From Chara braunii (Eukaryota; Streptophyta; Charophyceae; Charales; Characeae), in the NCBI GenBank assembly GCA_003427395.1, contig BFEA01000133.1:2752739-2776162 (forward strand): a DNA stretch of 23,424 nucleotides, written 5' to 3'. The position numbers and the translations under genes are program-made. The notes beneath the pieces were generated by a model that was given only the letters and a program-made list of their open reading frames with translations, did not search any database and was not told where the DNA came from. This document shows, piece after piece, positions 19,513-23,424 of the stretch (positions within the stretch are counted from its first letter, which is position 1; every line of letters starts with the position of its first letter).

Positions 19513-19907
19513 TTTCGTCTGACATCCCGCCGTGGCTGCGGGCACCACAGCGTTTCGGGCCTCCACACGCACAGTAGACAAACCTCATGCCGGTGTATCT
19601 TTCCATGTTCTAGCGGAAGATTCACTCTCGTTTTACCCATGCCGAAAGTAGGTCACGGGACGATTCGCTCTTTTTTTTTTTTTTTTTCGCTCTTGTTTTC
19701 GACAGGAGGGTTTGTGGAGTGAAACCCGCACCGTTTCACGGTGGTACCCGGACATCCAGGTAGGCCGAGTTTTTAAATTGAAATAGTGAACTCCTTTTCT
19801 TCTTCTTTTTTTTGTTTTTTTTGTTTGCCCTTGTGAAATTGGTCGCCGACCCCCCTCCATTTCTGGCCCTAACTCCCCGGGAGTCGACTTTGAGGGGGAG
19901 TGGTGGT

Positions 19908-19911
19908 TTAA
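19908..19911. repeat. TTAA target duplication, right copy
   Basis: This is the right partner of 18896-18899. The LTR continues directly afterwards with GTGACATTGATAATATAA. Confidence 0.9.
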
Positions 19912-20055
19912 GTGACATTGATAATATAAGCTGCGCTACCTGCTTCTTATCTCATCTCAATCTGGTTTTGTGTGAGACCACTTTGTACGTGTGATGACAT
20001 GTATGCATGCGGTGTGATGCTCTCAAGCAAGCTGTGAACAGTCAGGTTCCTTGCA

Positions 20056-20060
20056 CTAAT
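20056..20060. repeat. 5-bp target-site duplication (CTAAT), right copy
   Basis: It directly follows the last base of the 3' LTR and matches 8605-8609, which marks the end of the chromovirus. Confidence 0.85.
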
Positions 20061-20609
20061 CACCAAAATTACCTAACCCTATTCTTTTGGGATCTTTCTG
20101 CTGTATGCGGCAGAAAGACCCCATTTGCCTGCCACCTCGAGATAGACCGTTGGTCCCCCGATCGGCAATTGAACGGAGGCTGCTGATTTTCGTAGGGGGA
20201 GGAGACCGGATGGGACCCGAAGGGGAGGCACAGCGACTGGCCAATCAAAGGAGCTCGGTCAAAAAAAAAAAAAAAAAAAAAGAGCTCGCTCCTGATGCTA
20301 CCGGCTGTGACCCCTGGCCGATATCGGCCACCTCCTGAAGCAGGTATCGCACCTGCTGGTGGGGGTGCAGCTCCCGCATGTTCCCTCGTTGGACGCTTGA
20401 GCACGGTTGTGGCTGCTATGGGGTTCCCCGGAATACTATAACGATAGTAAAAAAAAAGAAGGCCGGGAAGGCCTTCCTGTCCAGACTTGACAGGTAATTG
20501 AATTGGTCGGGCCTATTTCAATTCAAATAAAATTAAAAAAAAAAAGGCCACAGTTCACCCCCCCCTCCCCCCCACAAAGAAAAGAGATGAGATAGACCGA
20601 CAATCATAC
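20061..20609. other. Unassigned flanking DNA with short palindromes
   Basis: I see no gene here. Short inverted repeats are frequent: TCTTTCTGC / GCAGAAAGA around 20093-20118, TGGCCGATATCGGCCA near 20314, GCAGGT / ACCTGC near 20340, and GGAAGGCCTTCC followed by CTGTC / GACAG near 20466-20494. A 21-base poly(A) at 20261-20281 stands between GAGCTCGGTC and GAGCTCGCTC. The DNA was contiguous with the LINE B 3' flank before the chromovirus entered. Confidence 0.6.
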
Positions 20610-20791
20610 CAAACTTAGAGCGAGATCCCACTGGCAAAGAGGATTGTAGTAAGTGTCTGAATGTGGACGTGTTTGTGGACAGGTGCGGAAAATTATGATT
20701 GATCTACTTTTCTGCACCTCTGCGTGGAACACGTCCAGATTCTGACAATTCTTCCAATCCTCTTTGCCAGTGGGATCTGGCCCATAGTTTG
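20610..20791. repeat. 182-bp imperfect inverted repeat (long hairpin)
   Basis: Outer arms (CAAACT / AGTTTG) lead into a perfect 24-bp stem, 20623-20646 with 20755-20778. It continues as an imperfect stem that includes TGGACGTGTT paired with AACACGTCCA and GGTGC paired with GCACC, to a small apex near 20695-20702 (GATTGATC). Nearly the whole length pairs, with little loop. It could be a small fold-back transposon (MITE) or a source of small RNAs. I see no flanking duplication to settle it, and I recognise no known RNA family. Confidence 0.85.
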
Positions 20792-21000
20792 AACTCCAAA
20801 AGGCAAAAAAAAAAAGGCAACAAAGAAAAAAGGAGAACGAGGCTGCGGAAGGATCATTAACAAAAAAAAAAAAGGGGAGGGGGGGGAAGGGCCGGGGGGG
20901 GGGAACAAATTAGACAGTAAATCTGAAAAAAAAGAAAAGAAAAACACAAGGTGTCTCTCTTCTTGGGAAAAACAAACGAACTCGGTAATCAAAAGAAAAG
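20792..21000. other. A/G-rich low-complexity spacer with an 18S rRNA 3'-end match
   Basis: Runs of A and G dominate. Within them, 20843-20859 reads CTGCGGAAGGATCATTA, identical to the conserved 3' terminus of nuclear 18S rRNA and the start of ITS1. The bases before it do not continue the rRNA convincingly. It could be a small rDNA fragment at a join or an unlikely chance match. The mitochondrial-like sequence begins at about 21000. Confidence 0.45.
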
Positions 21001-21001
21001 T

Positions 21002-21076
21002 ATCGTTGTCACTTCAACTAAAACCCAAAATGAAACTTCCATTTTGTGGAGCGGGTTTTTACAGAAAGAAGTTTAG
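21002..21076 (+). pseudogene. rpl5: Mitochondrial ribosomal protein L5, 3' end fragment
   Basis: Frame 2 reads IVVTSTKTQNETSILWSGFL and continues QKEV to the stop TAG at 21074-21076. The NET...LLWSGFLQK ending is characteristic of plant mitochondrial L5. Sense is lost upstream of about 20999, so only the last two dozen codons are present and the start of the gene is missing. It stops four bases before rps14, as in the ancestral plant mitochondrial rpl5-rps14 cluster, which supports the call. The missing 5' part marks the edge of the mitochondrial-like segment. Confidence 0.8.
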
Positions 21077-21080
21077 CCAT

Positions 21081-21380
21081 ATGTCAAATCAACTCATTAA
21101 AGATCAAAAACGTAGATTGCTCGTAGCTAAATATGAATTAAAACGCATGCAATATAAAGCGATTCGTCAAGATAGAGCTCTTCCTAACCAAATACGTTAT
21201 GAATATACTCTCAAATTAGCCAAATTACCAAGAAATAGTTCCAAGACACGAGTGAGAAATCGATGTATTTTGACAGGACGATCTCGTTCCGTATATAAAT
21301 TATTTCGTGTTTCTNNTATAGTTTTCCGTGAATTAGCATCCAGAGGTGCTTTATATGGCATAAATAAGTCTAGTTGGTAG
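21081..21380 (+). CDS. rps14: Mitochondrial ribosomal protein S14
   Basis: The 99-codon reading starts MSNQLIKDQKRRLLVAKYEL and ends RELASRGALYGINKSSW, the full length of plant mitochondrial S14 of the small ribosomal subunit. Conserved blocks include LPRNSSKTRVRNRCILTGR and SVYKLFRVS. The ATG at 21081 is chosen because the family begins MSNQ; an in-frame ATG at 21030 lies inside rpl5. Two ambiguous bases at 21315-21316 affect one or two codons. The gene is intact and placed directly after rpl5. If the segment is a nuclear copy it is unlikely to be expressed, since the code is fine but no nuclear promoter or targeting sequence is visible. Confidence 0.93.
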   Translation: MSNQLIKDQKRRLLVAKYELKRMQYKAIRQDRALPNQIRYEYTLKLAKLPRNSSKTRVRNRCILTGRSRSVYKLFRVSXIVFRELASRGALYGINKSSW

Positions 21381-21767
21381 TTGTTCATATATGCATCTGT
21401 TATTTATCTTAAATGAAAATGACAAAATNNTCAGAAAGCCAAAAAGTCTGTGATTCTTTTCAACCAATGGGATTTGTGAATTTGAAGGGTATATGGATTT
21501 TCCGAAGGTCAAATCAAATATGATTTGATTCATCTGGAATAGGTGTAATTACTCAAATAAAAACAGCTTCGCTGGTTGTCGACAAAAAAATATCATAATT
21601 AATTACGACTAGCGTCAATGTCAATTCTCCCATTCATTTACAGGCCTCGCTAGAGGCTTGTTTTCGCGAAACTGTTTGTGACAAATTTCGCTTTTCAAAA
21701 CTGCGAAAACATCAGTCAAAACTAGTTCAACAAAGCATTTTATTACTGAAAGATGGGGGCAACTGAT
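21381..21767. other. AT-rich mitochondrial-like spacer between rps14 and cox1
   Basis: No conserved frame is seen, including none resembling rps8, which often follows rps14 in the ancestral cluster. Ambiguous bases lie at 21429-21430. A small stem GCCTC GCTA GAGGC occurs near 21643-21656. Confidence 0.6.
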
Positions 21768-21955
21768 ATGACAAATTTTGCAAAGAGATGGCTGTTTTCC
21801 ACAAACCACAAGGATATAGGTACTTTATATATATCTTCTTTGGTGCAATTGCTGGAGTAATGGGCACATGCTTCTCTGTACTAATTCGCATGGAATTAGC
21901 ACAGCCAGGAAATCAAATTCTTGGTGGAAATCATCAACTTTATAATGTGTTAATA
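21768..21955 (+). pseudogene. cox1: Cytochrome c oxidase subunit 1, 5' fragment with a frameshift
   Basis: The start ATG at 21768 gives [20 protein letters not shown], the conserved Cox1 N-terminus (the catalytic core of complex IV in the inner mitochondrial membrane). After about 21830 the sense moves to frame 2: [20 protein letters not shown], then [19 protein letters not shown]. The shift lies in a TATATATA stretch that is two bases longer than the frame needs, consistent with dinucleotide slippage. After NVLI the sequence stops resembling Cox1, whose next residues should be TAHAF-like, so an intron boundary or a break lies near 21955. A functional mitochondrial cox1 would not carry this frameshift. 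Confidence 0.88.
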
Positions 21956-22402
21956 ATGGGGGCAAATCACCTATCGTATTGGGGACAGACGACTAAACGA
22001 CATCTCGAAGCGCTACAGCCTATAGGTGATACCGGCGAGATCCTGTCGAATGATTTTTTTACTGGAAGTTAGAGGACCCGTAGTACCTGCCTAACTCGAA
22101 AGAGACCTGGTAACAGGAAAGCACTGGCTACTTCGCCAGTAGGGAAGGGGTCTAGGTATCTGCTTAGCCTAAGCAGGTTTTACTCTACACAGCCTGAAGG
22201 AACAACTCCCTTGGATCCCGGAGTGGATGTGACCAAAAATGTACGGTATGGAGTTGACTCTTTACTACCTTACATAATAGAGGTGCGAAGCACAGGCTCG
22301 TAAGAGCTTGTGGAGTTCCGGGAATATGCACTTTGCCTACATTGGTTTTGTATCCCGCTTTCAACTATTTGACTACACCATACAAACAACAATTGAATAT
22401 TT
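21956..22402 (+). other. Structured intron-like segment between cox1 and cob
   Basis: The stretch has no long conserved frame but many clean stems, as in organellar group I or II introns: ACTGGC / GCCAGT (22123-22140), CTGCTTA / TAAGCAG (22160-22176), and a nine-pair stem 22291-22299 with 22304-22312 closed by a GUAA (GNRA) tetraloop. It directly follows the last cox1-like codon. I cannot name the group: the start does not show GTGYG. It is too short for an intron with an ORF and ends at cob, so it is probably a fragment. Confidence 0.6.
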
Positions 22403-22674
22403 ATGGCAAGACGACTATCGATTCTTAAACAACCTATATTTTCTACATTCAACAATCATTTGGTAGATTATCCAAGTCCTAGCAATCTCAGCTATTGGTG
22501 GGGTTTTGGATCTCTTGCTGGTATTTGTTTGGTAATCCAGATAATTACAGGCATTTTTTTAGCAATGCATTATACGCCTCATGTAGATTTAGCTTTCTAC
22601 AGTGTAGAACATATTATGAGAGATGTTCAAGGAGGCTGGCTACTTCGATATATGCATGCCAATGGAGCAAGTAT
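22403..22674 (+). pseudogene. cob: Apocytochrome b, first exon
   Basis: The reading begins [20 protein letters not shown] and holds [18 protein letters not shown] and [20 protein letters not shown], the conserved N-terminal membrane region of cytochrome b (complex III), ending [13 protein letters not shown]. It contains one of the haem-ligand histidine regions. Homology stops at GTGGGCGACC (22675), which fits a group II 5' splice site of GTGYG type; I therefore place the exon end at 22674. The exon is undamaged and its conserved residues need no RNA editing. No further cob exons are in the window, so the gene is incomplete here. Confidence 0.9.
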
Positions 22675-22958
22675 GTGGGCGACCATTAGGTTACCTGAAG
22701 TTAATTACGAAAGGCTCTAACAAGAAGAAAGAGCCTGTGCAATCAATTCTGCACTCTGGACATTCGGCTCTCTTTTTTATCACTTTTTTTTTCTTATATC
22801 CTTCTCCTTTATTTTTGGTTACTCATCAAATGGCACTAAGTCTGTGCCTGTAAGTTTCGAGGAGACGAAACTTCGTAGTAATAAAATAAATACGCGCAGC
22901 TAACTAAATGCCATAAAGGCTGCGCGTACTCGGGCTTGGTTGGTGGTGATTTCTATAT
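22675..22958 (+). other. Cob intron 5' fragment and mitochondrial-type spacer with two hairpins
   Basis: GTGGGCGACC starts a likely group II intron, followed by about 70 bases that may belong to it. The rest is T-rich spacer with two perfect hairpins: AAGTTTCG / CGAAACTT (22852-22873, six-base loop) and TACGCGCAGC / GCTGCGCGTA (22891-22928). Such stems are common near 3' ends of mitochondrial transcripts. A hydrophobic frame ends at 22853, but I do not recognise it. Confidence 0.6.
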
Positions 22959-23144
22959 ATTCTCAAACTACAGCTAACGCTCCTTTGTATAATTTGTTTG
23001 GTTGTTCTCTGTGGTACCGCGGCACCTGTGCTTTTTCATCTATTAGCTCAAAGAGAAGTTTCCACTGGTGCTCCTTTCTTTAATGGTACTATAATACCTA
23101 TTTTTATTTGTTTACTACTTGTTTTATTTTCTGATTTTATTTGA
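22959..23144 (+). pseudogene. ccmFC: CcmFC, cytochrome c maturation protein, N-terminal fragment
   Basis: The frame reads LKLQLTLLCIICLVVLCGTA and then VSTGAPFFNGTIIPIFICLL, closely like the start of plant mitochondrial CcmFC, a membrane subunit of the haem lyase of the cytochrome c maturation system. The hydrophobic start and the GAPFFNGTIIPI block are diagnostic. There is no ATG: an in-frame TGA lies at 22947-22949, just upstream. The reading ends at TGA 23142-23144, where the family continues with a hydrophilic stretch, so this is a fragment with both ends lost. The name comes from recall of the family, not an alignment. Confidence 0.72.
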
Positions 23145-23424
23145 GATTGTTGAGATTGTTCTGCCGGAAAGCATCGACTCATTTGTTCTGATTTTAATTT
23201 TTTATTATTTATTTTTTTGCTAATTTAGTTTCTTCTTATTTAAATTTCCCTGATTGTACTCTCGTGCAGCGCATCACGTCTATAAATAGCCACAGGCTTC
23301 AGATTACACAAGTCGATGGCCAGTGCCGCACAAAGTTCGCCTGTCTAATTATTTAATTTGTCAACTAATTAGTTGATGACTGCTAGTCCGAGGTCGCCAA
23401 ATCAAACAAACGCCCCCCCTCGGG
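23145..23424. other. AT-rich end of window, no recognised gene
   Basis: T-rich sequence with a short GAGATTGTT direct repeat near 23142-23160 and a perfect 16-bp palindrome, TCAACTAATTAGTTGA, at 23361-23376. Composition becomes less AT-rich after about 23250. I see nothing assignable. Confidence 0.6.

Larger units (their letters stand above)
18900..19907. mobile_element. Non-autonomous TTAA-inserting inverted-repeat element
   Basis: The 1008-bp insert in the 3' LTR has ends ACCACCGCTCCCCC on the left and, on the complement of the right end, ACCACCACTCCCCC. The inverted repeats extend imperfectly for about 25 bp. The TTAA duplication is typical of piggyBac; a TA duplication (Tc1/mariner) cannot be excluded. 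The interior is strongly fold-back: arms around 18944-18975 and 19152-19182, a GAAGCAT / ATGCTTC hairpin around poly(A) near 19060-19110, two 120-bp hairpin units (19207-19327, 19391-19512), and an inverted copy of their interior at about 19590-19640. I found no transposase. Confidence 0.85.
8610..20055 (+). mobile_element. Ty3/gypsy chromovirus LTR retrotransposon with two nested insertions
   Basis: Two LTRs of about 1135 bp in direct orientation flank a gag-protease-RT-RNase H-integrase-chromodomain order, which defines Ty3/gypsy, and the chromodomain places it among chromoviruses. A 5-bp target duplication brackets it. Internal DNA runs from 9745 to 17907, of which 1584 bp plus 8 bp is an inserted hAT-like element. 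The 3' LTR contains a further 1012 bp of inserted DNA. At least six frameshifts and seven in-frame stops, with altered protease, RNase H and integrase active sites, make the copy inactive by itself. It could still be mobilised in trans if its LTRs and leader remain usable. Confidence 0.95.
17908..20055 (+). repeat. 3' LTR of the chromovirus, interrupted by a TTAA-type insertion
   Basis: The parts 17908-18899 and 19912-20055 together match the 5' LTR at about 96 percent by eye, including the CCTTGCA end. The interruption is a 1008-bp element with its TTAA duplication. Open frames in this LTR (for example 18048-18488) are absent or broken in the 5' copy, so I call no gene. Confidence 0.95.

Noticed and set aside
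19014-19722. Several frames on both strands inside the TTAA element
   Set aside because: They read the same inverted repeats in different frames and include homopolymer runs. No domain is recognisable.
20069-20404. A 111-codon minus-strand frame rich in Ala, Gly and Pro
   Set aside because: It is interrupted by a poly-Phe stretch from the poly(A) run and shows no domain.
22623-22853. A 76-codon frame with a hydrophobic end after cob
   Set aside because: Its first part is the cob exon in another frame, and the hydrophobic tail matches no mitochondrial protein I can name.
1-23424. CRISPR arrays, bacterial operons or phage genes
   Set aside because: There are no regularly spaced repeats with unique spacers and no prokaryotic gene organisation. 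The content is eukaryotic repeats and mitochondrial sequence.

Overview
The window reads as repeat-dense nuclear DNA of a streptophyte plant or alga, ending in mitochondrial-type DNA. I found no intact cellular nuclear gene. A charophyte such as Chara is my best guess: a plant-type chromovirus and plant-type LINEs sit beside mitochondrial rpl5-rps14, cox1, cob and ccmFC sequence, with cob interrupted by an apparent group II intron. The species is inference, not proof.

Layout. Positions 1-965 are low-complexity DNA rich in AG/CT microsatellites. Positions 966-1950 (minus strand) hold the endonuclease part of a truncated LINE (LINE A). Positions of about 2465-8577 (plus strand) hold a second, longer LINE (LINE B): a poorly conserved ORF1 region, an APE-type endonuclease, a reverse transcriptase, a CCHC-like zf-RVT domain, a 3' UTR and an A-rich tail, all broken by stops and frameshifts. 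Just downstream, 8610-20055 is a nearly complete Ty3/gypsy chromovirus flanked by the 5-bp target duplication CTAAT. It has LTRs of about 1135 bp, gag with an RGG region and zinc knuckle, protease, RT, RNase H, integrase and a C-terminal chromodomain.

The chromovirus is a target itself. A 1584-bp non-autonomous hAT-like element (13481-15064) sits in pol between protease and RT with a perfect 8-bp duplication. A 1008-bp inverted-repeat element (18900-19907) sits in the 3' LTR at a duplicated TTAA. The insertion order can be read directly: LINE B and the chromovirus came first, then the hAT and TTAA elements entered the chromovirus. The LTRs differ at about 40 positions by my eye count, and several catalytic residues are lost, so this copy is not recent and cannot work by itself.

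Positions 20061-20995 hold unassigned DNA with a striking 182-bp hairpin and a 17-base match to the 3' end of 18S rRNA. From about 21000 to the end the sequence is mitochondrial in character: the 3' end of rpl5, a complete rps14, the 5' part of cox1 with a frameshift, an intron-like structured stretch, the first exon of cob and the N-terminal part of ccmFC. An abrupt junction and the broken cox1 suggest a nuclear mitochondrial insertion (NUMT) or an assembly join. No previously undescribed cellular system is evident. The most novel items are the composite TTAA element with repeated 21-bp modules and the long hairpin beside the mitochondrial junction.
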